Below, piece by piece: positions 1 through 12,200 of a DNA stretch of 64,000 bases (positions are counted from its first letter, which is position 1; every line of letters begins with the position of its first letter). This stretch comes from Rhyzopertha dominica (taxonomy: Eukaryota; Arthropoda; Insecta; Coleoptera; Bostrichidae), in NCBI GenBank assembly GCA_025024175.1, contig QCXZ01000001.1, forward strand, positions 11,966,001 through 12,030,000, in the 5' to 3' direction. A model generated the notes under the pieces. That model was not told the DNA's origin. It saw only the letters and a program-made list of their open reading frames with translations, and ran no database searches. A program made the translations under genes and the position numbers.

Positions 1-250
1 TGTTTTGCGGACAGGAGCAGCGCCAACTCATTATGTACCAAGTACAAATAAGAAACGCTGAGCTGGGAGGACATAAACACTAATATGTACAAAGTTGTAA
101 ATAAACTTCGTCATCTCCAAAATATAACATAAAATTTTATTTAATAATTTATTTAAAAATAACAATGGAAACTAAATAAATAGTACATATCCTGAATTAA
201 GAAGAACATGTTTTTGCTACCAACCGCTGTATTTCGATTTTAAATGAAGG
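1..250 (+). repeat. Unclassified dispersed repeat, copy 1
   Basis: Similar, in opposite orientation, to about 8090-8400: shared stretches include GGGAGGACATAAACAC, AAAATTTTATTTA and GGAAACTAAATAA in the same order. No coding potential recognised. Truncated by the window edge. Confidence 0.5.
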
Positions 251-1158
251 GGTATCCTGTTCAAATTTTTTTAAATTATTTTTTAACATTTTTTTCATAT
301 TTTGCTTATTTATCGAGTAGAAAACAAAAGTTGAAAAAACTGAAATTGAAGAAATACTTTTTATTCAGCAGTACTATGGAATTAAGAAATAAAAACCGTT
401 CTTCCTCAGTGAATTATATATTAAATAGGAATGAAATTAACTTTAATGGACTAGTGCCAATATGTTACTGGTCATGCCATAAAGTTCAATATTACCGAAA
501 TAATTACTAGGATACTTCAATGAGGAAAACAGGGACCAACATAAATAGAGCTGTATACATGGAAACAATTGCCTGTAATACATAAAGAATAAAATAAATT
601 GAATTAAATGGAAGTAAGTCGGACAACTTCTCCTCCAACAGATTAAGACAAAGAAGTACAATCAATATTAGCCTGAGTTGGGCAGTTTTAGCGTTATACT
701 TCTTCTATTTACCCTATTACTGAGAAGGAATAAAAGAGTATTTACAAAGCCGCTCAGAGGCGTTGTCAAAATTTGTAAATCTGTAGAAGCTAAGTTTTGA
801 AAAACTGCAATAAAAAATTATGATGTATATTTTGACTTTTGCAACATCAAGCAGGTACGACAATGTATTGATGATCTTAAGTAGGATAGGTTGATGATGT
901 AAAAGGTTATTAAAATTATAAAATCTTGTGTTGCCAAATTTAACAATATTTAACTTAAATAATAAATTAAATAACAAGCCTCCGTTCTGCCTACAACGCA
1001 AATAAGTTGAAGCTTAAATTGCTTAAAATCATATAATCTAAATCAGGGCTCCTTCACAATCCTGTAGTATCTCCGGATATAATAGGTATCCCTTTTATTA
1101 TGTTANAATAAAGTATAGGATGCAAATTTCATCTTGCAGTCTTNGCAAGAACTATATA

Positions 1159-1527
1159 CAAGGTTTCTATAAATGATTCATGCATCCAAGGCGCTTATGG
1201 AAATTATCTATTAAATCAATTTGCCGCTTCTCAGGAAAGTAAGTTATACCTACTTGCCATCTGTCGATTTTTAAATTATTTGATATATTTTAATATGTGA
1301 AAACGCCTGGGAGTGTGTATTTTCAACATATCCTGTAATGTTTTGTGGGAACATTAACTTTAAGGTTGCAGAAAGCCGACATTTCGGAGCTGTGGTGTGA
1401 CATTGATCTGCAACCTTCACTACTATCGCCATGCAAATTGTAGCTTGGCAGCATTTCCAAAAAAGCGGCACAAAGAATTCAGAAATCAACGCCGCCCGCG
1501 TTGCATGAATCATTTATAGAAGCCCTG
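1159..1527. mobile_element. MITE with TIRs CAGGGTTTCTATAAATGATT-type, copy 1
   Basis: About 369 bp with imperfect terminal inverted repeats of about 26 bp (consensus CAGGGTTTCTATAAATGATT then CATGCA) and TA on both sides. The whole length aligns with 4412-4771, so this is a multi-copy non-autonomous DNA element. No transposase is present. Confidence 0.75.
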
Positions 1528-1937
1528 TATTTCACAAAAACAACGCCCAGGTTAGCATAAGCTCGGAAAATTGCGACTTAACCTCACAAACAGGAAAATG
1601 GTTGCATCATGTTTTCAGGCTTACGTACTTGCCTCCTGAAGTAGTTCGCGATGCATTTTGCTTCAAACTTGCTAAAGACTATTTAACAGATCATTATGTA
1701 CGCGAATATTTAGGCTGATTATTCTGCGCTAATATAGAGATATAAGACGAAAGGGATTATCTTTCCGCGAATTCATGTGAACCGGTATAATCGTACCTAA
1801 TTGTAATTACGCCGATAATCTGAAAAAGTTAAAGCAATATAAAATTAGGACGTAACGATTCCCTTAAATTAATATGCACCCTTTGCAGTATATTCCTGTC
1901 ATACTTAAAACTTAACTTACTTATTTTCGTTTTTCAG

Positions 1938-3233
1938 AAACTAATCAGCGGTACTCTTCGGCCGAGAATTCCCCACAGGATGAAGAGCACGGCTTTGACA
2001 TCTCAGATTCCGAAACGGCTTCGGAAGACGGAAATGTGAGCCATCATTTGTCGCACCAGCACCGCGGCATCGTTAACCCCAACTACCCAGGTTTCCAACA
2101 CCTGGCCCACACCTTAGATTACAGCATAAAGCCAGCATCCGACACCGACTTCACGGANGACGAATTTGACTGCGACATCCTAACCGCTCACACCGACGCC
2201 GACATCAACAACATCAATAACAACAACAACGGCGATGAAGACACCGACCAACACATAGACAGCGTGAACAGATTGGACAGCGTCGAAAATATAAAAAAGG
2301 TTTTATACGATAAACCGGTGTTTAACATCCCTCTGGAGTGCGAACACGTCAAGCCCGAGGCCAACACAAGCGCTGAAACCAGCTGCACTTCGAATCAGAC
2401 GAGCGATGACGACTCCGAAGCTCATTTACCCGGAAATATTGAATTCAATATAAAGACGGAGGAACCGACCGTTAAATTAAATCATAAACACGAAGCTGCA
2501 GTCGAAGACGGAACAACAAATCCCCATGGTGGTGCAATCGCTCACGAACACGCGTTCGTGCAGGAATTGGACGAAACCTTCGAAAAAATAAGTTTGTGCG
2601 AGAGCTTAGAACCAGTAACCGCAAAACTCGCCGTTCACCCCGAGGAGAAGTTTACGTTAGAAGCCGTAACAGGGCAAGTTGTTTACGAAACCGCTATTGC
2701 AAAACGAGACCCTATGACCACTTTCATGCAGCGGCCTTTACATGCCGAATTCCCACAAGAACAACTCAAATCCGATTTCGGAGCAGGGGACACTTACGAA
2801 ATGAAAATCGGCGACGCGTTTCTCTCTGGCACCCAGGAAATGATTCCTCCTGTACAGGAGAAGCTCTTTCAACCTGACAATGACATGGACATAGAAAATG
2901 AGAGGAAATGGAGCACGTGTGACTCTAATCGTGAAGCTGGAGACTTTCTTCATCACACGAAGCAAAGTAAACCTGACCCCTACGAGACTGAAAAATTTTG
3001 CAAGGAAGATAAAACCAAAGATGAGAAAGAAAAGGACGAAGACAGTGCGGTTCCGAGGAAAAAAGAGAAAGTTGACGTCGCTTGCTTAAGGAAAAGGAAA
3101 GATTACAATCAGCAAATGGCGAGTTTAATTACCGTTCCCAGAAGAGAACTGGGCAGCAGGAACAGAGATGGTTTGAACAGGAGGACGATTCCATCGATGA
3201 GGGAAAAGAAAAGAGCTCAGCCTGATAATCTTT
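1938..3233 (+). CDS. Schip1: Schip1 long-isoform exon (acidic N-terminal region)
   Basis: The exon follows a polypyrimidine tract and the acceptor ttttcag, and ends at the donor gtaggt. It enters with two bases that complete a codon (phase 1) and leaves with one base (phase 1). About 430 residues, rich in Asp, Glu, Asn and Lys, with an Asn run near codon 95 of the exon and a charged Lys/Arg/Glu stretch before the end; mostly predicted disordered. The donor at 3234 was chosen over a gtataag at 3238 because only 3234 keeps the next exon open (NLC joined to GFDVYN). One ambiguous base lies near 2158. The N-terminal part is poorly conserved in this family, so assignment rests on the joined downstream exons. 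Confidence 0.85.
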
Positions 3234-6200
3234 GTAGGTATAAGAAAAATGTATTGTAATATTGGACTAAATGCACTTTTTACATTACAGGTGGNTTTGA
3301 TGTTTATAACATAGAAACTGCAATGCCAAAGATCGATTTGGAAGCTATTGAATCACATTTGAAAGCAGCACGTGAGGAAGAACGAAGGGTAAGTACCGTT
3401 CTTTACCCAGAATGGTGCTGTGTCATGGATGACATATTCGCTCCAGCCGTAATAAAATAAGCAACTTTGATTTGCCCATTATACATAAATAACGGGCGTT
3501 TATAAACAAGATTAAAACACCTTTTCGCACGAAGAGACTTTAGCGCATCTTCCTTGTATGATCGAGACGTATTTAATTTCATTTTAATTGAAAAAAGGTA
3601 CATATTAATCGTTAAGCCAAGACATATCCAACGAGCCGTTCTCAAGCTATGAGTGTGACAAACATCAGACAGACGGACAAAGTGCGGACAAAGTGCGGAC
3701 AATGGCGGCTTTGGAAAAGCAAACCTTGATTCTATCTTTCTAACAGGAACGTAGCATCTATCAAGTAAATTAATTCCTATAAGTCGATGAACATTTGACG
3801 TTTAACTCGAATGACGTACTCGTCGTTTATTGCACTTCAAAAATAAGACGTTATTACTGTTACCTCTTACTAATACAGGTAGTTTTAATTCTGCAAAAGA
3901 CGTTTACAAATCGCGGGATACCCAATACCCGATGGACATCCCTATTTGACAATCGATACAAGTGACAGTTCAGTTTTTTGCACCAGCACTTTGACTTACG
4001 TTCTCGTTCACGACGACAAAAGCCATCACTTGGTTACCTGGATCCGTTTTTTTATGAACGCTCGTTATTTCATAGCACGCGAAGGAAATTTGTTGTTCTT
4101 ATTTTCAGTAATTGTATAAACACTGATAATTTAAAGCTAATGAATCAAATATTATTGCAATTACACATTACTCAGTGGCACAGGTCCTTTGCTGCTGTCT
4201 AATAATTCAGATGCATTTCAGTTCAGAAAACCTCACTAGATAAAAGGGCAGTTATGGTATATTTTTTGTTTACCTTTCATTTGCATACCATTGTTTTAGT
4301 AAAACTAGGGCTTGTGACAAAGTGTAAACAAAAGTACTTTTGAAATATGCTCTAATAAACTGGTCAAGCAAGACATATGAACGTAGTGCCTGCGGTGTAA
4401 ATTGGTTCACACAGGATTTCTATAAATGATTCATGCATCCAGGGCCCTTATGGAAATTATCGATTAAATCAATTTGCTCCCTCTCAAGAAAATGACGAAT
4501 ACTTGTGATGTGTCGATTTTTGAATTATTTGATATATGAGAAAACGTCTGGGAGTGTTTCTTTTCAACATATGCTGTAGTGTTTTGTAGGATAATCTACT
4601 TTAAGGATGCTGAAGGCTAACATTTCGGAGATGTGGTGTGACATTGATCTGCAACCTTCAGTAAGTATCATTGCCGTGCATATTGTAGCTTAGCAGCAGT
4701 TACAAAAAGGCGGCACAAGAAATTCAGATATACACGCCGCCCGCGTTGCAGGAATCATTTATAGAAACCCTTACAATTTGACGTTTGGCCCATTTGACGT
4801 ATAGTTTTTATTTATTGCAGGGATAAAAATAAGCTCTATTAATATTTCCTGTGAATTAATATGGCCACCGTTGATTATACAAACAAGTTTATAAATCGTG
4901 GAAACAATTAGGTAGCTTGGAAATAAGCTGATTGGACGTATGTGCCTTGTCTCACTTGATTTATCAGATAACTCTGACGATCGTAGAGATCGTAGAGTAA
5001 AGAGACCACGTTGTTATCTCTTTGACAATGACCGTATGGTCGAAACGATAGTCAGAGTTATCTGATAAATCAAGTGAGACAAAGCACTTTCATTCAATCA
5101 GCTTGTTTCCTAGCTACGTAATTGATTCAGGATGTTTCGCAATGAATGCACCTTCAAATCCATTCAATCGCTGCAAGCCTATGGACAATGGATAAAGATA
5201 AACACAACACAGAAAGATTGGGAAAAATAAACATACAAAAGTAATGATTATTATTTTGCGCCACCACTGCGTCATACATTCACGACGACAAATTCATCAC
5301 CGACAAGTTACAAAGATCTACTGGTAATTTGTATATTTTATATTAATACATCATTCTGAAAGTCAAATATTATTTTTCAGTGTTTGCTGAATTTGAAACT
5401 ACTGAACTTTAAAGCAATAAATGCATGTCATTTTGTCACAAAAATGAAGATATCTCTAGAACAGTTAATTCTAGATATGATGACATTGAATATACTTACC
5501 CTTAAATTAATCGTAGAATTCAAAATTGTATTGAAAATAAGGAAGTTAAGGACTACTTCTGGTATAACTAGAAGTTGTAACAGTTTGAGAATATTTTAGT
5601 TCAAATTGTATTGTTTTTTCCCTCAGATACTTGTAAATAAAACTTTACTTTTGACTCTGTATGAAGAACACACATTTTTAACCTTACGTACAATTGATTC
5701 ATGTATCATTAGTACAATTGTTTCAATTGCAACCAAAATGTGTCTGTTGGTTTATTATTAACCCAAACAGTATACCTTAACAGATACTTTTAGTTCATAT
5801 CATGTTTATGGGTTTATGATTGACAGTAACAACCGAAACTCTTTTTTACTGCCAATTGGTGTATTTGGAAGTTTATGATGTATATACAACACGAGAAAAC
5901 TGTCTGTATACCTGCTATAACTACTGCATTACATATTACAAGTATTACTTGGAATTCCGCGTGTCAGTTTTGATGTTAAACTTAATATGGGTCGGTTTCT
6001 CTTCTCTTTGTTAAAGTTGATTTTAGCTAAAATCAACCCAATAACCATGACAATACCTTAAATTGAGGTAAGTGATTGGATTAGATTTTAAATACAGAGT
6101 TAATTCTAGCTTAAAATAGAGAAGAGAGACCGGCTCAATATGGCTTGATTTTCACCCAGACGTGGCAACAATGAAGACAAGTAACGTCACACTAATTGAT

Positions 6201-9200
6201 GACGTGACTTTAAAATTCTGTGAGCAGCAATATATCTACTCGTATATAGAGTATAGACTTCAGTCAACAAAACTGTTGTTATAATGATTTACTTTACTGT
6301 AGATGATCGCCAACACTCAATGGCTATTAAGCTATTATACAGTTAGAAAAGTATCTGCCTATTTAGTGTTACTTTAATCAAATTTGTTAATGTGTTAACA
6401 TAAAACAATATGAGATTACATTATGCCCACGAGTGAATAATTTCATTGCACCATCTTGTTAGCAAATCATCGTTAGGTTTGTTATCCGTATACTTTAATA
6501 TTAGGCAATAAGCCTGTTCACGAAATTTTAGCTTTGCGTCAGATGTACTCATATTGGTTACACAAATCTGCCTGAGCAAACTAAACGGCAAATTTTTAAA
6601 CAGATTTTAAAATATTCTATAATATAGCTTGTGCACCAAACATAGGCTAGAAAGCGGCACATCGCAGCGATGCTATATAGGCTTGTGAAGCTCATACGAT
6701 GCCCTCAAAAACTTATGATGGATACATAAAATTACTTAAAAATTGAAAACTGATCCATCTTCTCTAAGTGGAGTTATTAATTAATTCTTCTAAAGAAAAT
6801 ATACTTAAAGTGAACTTCCACTTTATTTTTCAATTGTAAAGCGCTTTCGGCTACATGTTAGCCATCGTCAGTACAAAAATTAAAAGGAAACTTACAGTTT
6901 GACAAAGTCAAAATCAGAAACAAGCAAACTTGACTACAAACTGAAATGCAACCCACATGCCAGTAACTCAAACGAAACATTAATTTATATCAAACAAAGA
7001 ATGTAGAATAGGACAATTGAAATTACAAAAATCACTTAGAATAGTAAAATTTTGTTCGTTAATAATTTTATAAATCTCTAAAATTTCCAAATAATTTAAT
7101 TTAGATGATTTACTACACAAATGTAATGTAATGATTCAGTTTATATTGGACAAACCGGAAGATCCTTTTTAACTAGAGGTAAAGAACATTTGAAACAATT
7201 TGAAAGGTATAAAAATACAGATATTGTTACAACAAATTCTTCGTTAGCCAACCATTTATTAGTAAATAAACACACTGCCACGCTAGACAATCTAAATTCA
7301 TTACATTTGTGTAGTAAATCATCTAAATTAAATTATTTGGAAATTTTAGAGATTTATAAAATTATTAACGAACAAAATGTTACTATTCTAAATGATTTTT
7401 GTAATTTCAATTGTCCTATTCTAAATTCTTTGTTTGATAGAAATTAATGTTTCGTTTGAGTTACTGGCATGTGGGTTGCATTTCAGATGTAGTCAAGTTT
7501 GCTTGTTTCTGATTTTTGACTTTGTCAAACTGTTAGTTTCCTTTTAATTTTTGTACTGACGATGGCTAACATGTAGCCGAAAGCGCTTTACAATTTAAAA
7601 ATAAAGTGGAAGTTCACTTTAAGAATATTTCCTTTAGAATAATAAAATTATTTGTTTAAAGCATTAAAACATTAAACAGTTGCTTATTAAAGGGAACGAT
7701 AAAGGTCATTTCCCTCTGATTTCGTTGAAAAAGTTTTATACTTATCCGTCTTGTAGTTTCATAGGTCACACGCTAGCCTCATCAGCTGGGTATCATTTTT
7801 TACACTATCTCTTTAGTTTGATTTTTAAATGCTACTCAAAGTTTTGTATGTAGCGAAGGTTATGTAGACATATTTTCTACCATATTACCTTCCTCAGTCA
7901 AGTTGCCTGGTAAATAGTTCGATAAAAGAAAAACGCATTTATGGCACGACGAGTGACATTGGTACTAGTCTAGTAAATTTAGTCGAATTTCTATGTAAAA
8001 TAATACAATTCGTTAAGAAAAGGCAGTTTTTTTGTTAGTTCCATAGTGCTACTGAATAAAAAGTATTTCTTCCATTTTTTTTTAATTATACAGTACTTAC
8101 TCGCAAAATATGATCATAATGCCAAAAGTATATTAAGACACCTCTTAATCAGAAACGGTAACCATTTTCCAATCCAAAATATAGCGGTTATTAGCAAAAA
8201 AGCAAATTAATTTCTTAATTAAGGATATATGCTTCTTATTTAGTTTCCGTTTCCGTGCCCGTCGATATAGTTTATATCTTTTTAAATAAAATTTTTTGTT
8301 ATTTTTTTGAGATGATGTTTTATTTACCATATCTTTGGTGTTTATGTCCTCCCAGTCCTAAGTATTTTAGCCCAAAATGAGCTAACGCCGCCCCTGTTAG
8401 AACATTCCGATTTCATTACTACATTCATTAGTTCAGCACTGTGAGATATCGAGACAACTTCCCAATTACACCGAGACTACTTAAATTCTGAAATTCCGGA
8501 TTATTTTGCTATTGACCTATATTCGGAATAGTAAAATTAGCATCACAGCCTTCAAGCTGAGATAGTTAACAATCAATTTTATTCGTACACTCGAATTCTG
8601 CAGCCAACTTTTATTTTAGCTGATGATCCAGTACTAGTATCGGACAACCTCCGAAAACCATTAAATTTATACCAGACGTACATCTGAAGTATCAATCAAT
8701 GGGTTTAAAACAAAATTTATGGTCATTATTCGCACGTCACTGATACCATTTGTATGCACCCAAAATAAATGGCGTTAACAAATTAGTGTTTATTTAGTTC
8801 ACTAAATACAACATACACCACATACTATCTTATCTACATAGACTTTTGCAGACCGCTGCGTTCAACTGACTGTGTTCTGTGTTTTACATATGGTTCCATC
8901 TCACAAAAACGATCCACTTCAAGCGTGCGTGCGACTTGTTGAGCTAATTAAAAAAGCAAACTGTGTACAGTATAATAATATCTAAATAACACATGTGCGT
9001 TGTGTTCCGTAAAAGGATATGTGTCACTCTCCTGGAAGTTCCTACAAACGTTTAACTTCTCAGTAATCTATGGACGCGCGATCTGGAATGCGAATTTTTG
9101 AATCGGGTTTAATTGAACACGACATAGAGCTAAAATTGGCTAAATGTTTCCATTAAGTCAGTTTACGAGCGAAGCTGAGGTCACACTACGCAAAGGTTTC

Positions 9201-12200
9201 CCGTTTTTTTTCGTTTTCATCCAGGAGTAGTGCTGTGTTTTAACATGGAGTACCCGCATTCCTACAAAAATAAGGTATCTTTCTCTCTTTTAACATAAAC
9301 AATATTTCTTTTATTTATAACTTGTGAACAGCCATTTCATAAAGCTTCTAAATTGTGAATTGGGCGATTTTAAATTAAACGACATGACAACATAAAATTA
9401 TGTGTGCAGCTATCACTACAAATTATTAACCGAATGATTAACGCGGTGAGTCGACCAATAAACTGTCTATTGTGAATTATTTATCTAACAGTAGATAAAT
9501 ATTCTCATTCCCGACAGTAGACCTGAATATTTTTTTTACAAAATATCGAATCTCCATCAAAGATAATTATTTGATATACAGGGTCCGCCACTTAAAACTC
9601 CCCAGGCTCTTTATTTTTTTAGGTACAATCTTAAGCTATATGTCAAATTGTAGGTCTTTTTAAACTCTTTAAAAATGCCATAGTGGGTGTTCAAAAAATT
9701 GCAGATTATGATATTTTGCAAATAAATTTGATTTTTATAAATATTTTTTACCTTACCGCGTATAATAAATATTGCTTCATAATTGGATGCCGCCTTTTGT
9801 CTTCTTCAATTTGTGTCATTACCACGTATGCGTAACTTTTACTCCTTCTTAGTGAAAAATAAGAAAAACTAGTCGCCGCCATATTCTGTTAATAGGGTTG
9901 TTCAGAATTTTTTAAGTGTTAGTTTAACAGCTTATTACGGTACAAATTATGTCTACATACCTATCGCTGCACACACAACCTCAAAATTTTGAGTAATACC
10001 TAAATCAAGTTCGTTCTAAAGAGAGAGTCTAGAAATATAATAATAGACTAAAAGAATACAAAAGAGACGTTATAAATGGAAAAGCAACATCGGTAATTTT
10101 TAATCATTGTTTCGATTTTGACCATAAATTCAATTTTGAAGATCCCACAATTTTAGATTAAAAAAATAATTTGAAAAAACGACTGTTTCTGGAAATGGTA
10201 CATATTAATATACAGACAAATAGCATAAATAAAAGAAGTGATATAAACAACTTATCAAAAATTTACACCTATTTACTCCATTTTCAAAATTTTCGTGTTT
10301 TATAATCACCGTCGTTATACCTGCCTGCATGTTTCATGTCATCGAAATTGATCAAGTTATACCTATTATTTGTATGCTTTGTCAATTTGGCATAATTATC
10401 TTTTATTTTTAAATATAATTTCCCTTAATGTTACAAATAATTTGTTCGTTTTCTGTTACTCTGTGTTTGGTTTTTGTGATCCTGTTAAACCCCTTTAAAT
10501 AATCTATCGCTAGAAGTAAGTGTTACATGTGATTTTGTATATAAAGAAAATAAAAGGTTTTAGGCCCTGAAGAAGGAGGCAAGCACCTCCGAAAGCTTGC
10601 CGTATAGTTAAAAGGATTTGTTATTTATTGCGACCGACGCCCTGATTATAAAAAGAATCTACGAGTAAACAATACAACGGTCAATATTTTAAATCATAAT
10701 TAATAAAAATTATCCTTCTTCTCCTAATTAATACCTACAAGCTTCATAAAGATTGCATATAAAAATAAATTTTAAATATAAGTAGTTAGCTTGTAGGAAT
10801 CGATCTCATTTTGATCCGAGAAACATGTTTTTTGCGTCACCCTAATCAGTGAGTTGTGTTAGAGTTTTGATGTAGTAATCGTTATGGTTGTTCTGTAACA
10901 GCACCTAGTTATCTTTCCCTAATTTCGTTTTCAATAATAACTTCTTAGTCAGGTTTTAATTAATGTAATTTTTTATCAGACCTTTCGTTGTACAGCATTT
11001 GTTTCCTTTGGTTATCACGAAGTTGCTCCTTGATGTGCTTTATTGGAGACGTAAATCAACTTGTAGTTTTGTTTGAGGGTTAAATTTTAATTTAGTATTG
11101 TCAGAAACAAATCCTTACCCTCTGCAGCTGTTGATAAAAGGCTTTTGATTGTATATATTAGTCCTCTGTACTCTTTGGATAAGAAAGAAGATTCAAGTGA
11201 GGATCATATCTTTGAAGTGAATTTTGAGATTGGTAACTACACTCTTAACAGTTTTGTTGTATTCGCGACAGCAAATTTGCCCACAATAAAATTTATGCTA
11301 CCCGGCATCAAAAAAAAATCAATTCTTATTTTATCTCAAAGCCTACAGGAATTTTATTTGATACTTTATTTTATATACTTTTTGACTACATTGACAGGTA
11401 CGGAAACTAAACTAAATTTTCTAGGTCTGTTGTTAGACTAGAGTAAATGAACGTTTTAACCCTTTTCGTGAATGAAACTACGCATTGATGTCTGGAATTA
11501 TATATGTTTGTGAAGGTAAATGTCGTTTCTAATAGACCAATATTTTTTACAATAGAGAGAACATTAGGTCTTCATCAATCGTTTTTTGTAATCTAACTTC
11601 ATTTTCTTTTGATGCAGATATTAGATTTACAGATATTCTGCATTTAAATAATCAGTACTCTGTTTAATGTATCAAATAATTTATGACTGCTTCCCGAAGC
11701 GNAGACCATCTGAACTAATACCTTAGGAGTCCGATCGTCAATCNCTNAATCATTAATGTCNTTATCATCTATGGATTTGAATAAAAGTAAGTGAGGGTGA
11801 TGGTCAGCTTCAAGAATGAAGGTCCTTCCATATAAATAAAACGACATCGTTTACAACCAAAAAAAAAAACAAGGGCTAAAATCTCCTTTCCGGTATGGTT
11901 CTATATTATGGCGTCCGTTTCAGTGAAACAAAAACAAACAAGCAAATAGGGTTGTTTCTTTATTAGAGTCAAAATAAGAATATTCAACAATTTGCAGGGT
12001 TTTTTTAAGCACGGGCATTTTATTAATTACATCAATTTTATTTCTATCTAGTGACGCACTGTCCACACAAAACACAAATTATATTATGATGATGTTCTTC
12101 CAAAAACTAAAATATCAGCGAAGTAAGCAATTACTCTAGGCAAGTCCATCAAGCATCTCATGGATAAAATGCTGAAAGATTTCAGTCGCTGCAACCTATA

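Larger units (their letters stand above)
6788..7639 (+). mobile_element. Head-to-head pair of 5'-truncated Penelope-like element copies
   Basis: Two copies of one element meet head to head near 7137: the left copy (6788-7136) reads on the minus strand, the right copy (about 7138-7639) on the plus strand. The shared 340 bp are nearly identical inverted repeats. The right copy is longer and keeps a GIY-YIG endonuclease fragment. Each outer end has a hammerhead-like motif. Inverted, 5'-truncated arrangements are known for Penelope-like retroelements. Confidence 0.75.
10000..10640 (+). mobile_element. 5'-truncated Penelope-like element, second family
   Basis: Comprises the endonuclease remnant at 10045-10305, about 260 bp of 3' UTR, and a hammerhead-like motif at 10563-10602. 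Outer limits are approximate; no target-site duplication found. Confidence 0.55.

Noticed and set aside
9245..9274. Ten-codon ATG exon ending in phase 0 before GTATCT, possible further Schip1 first exon
   Set aside because: Very short and the donor is weak; kept only as a remote possibility.
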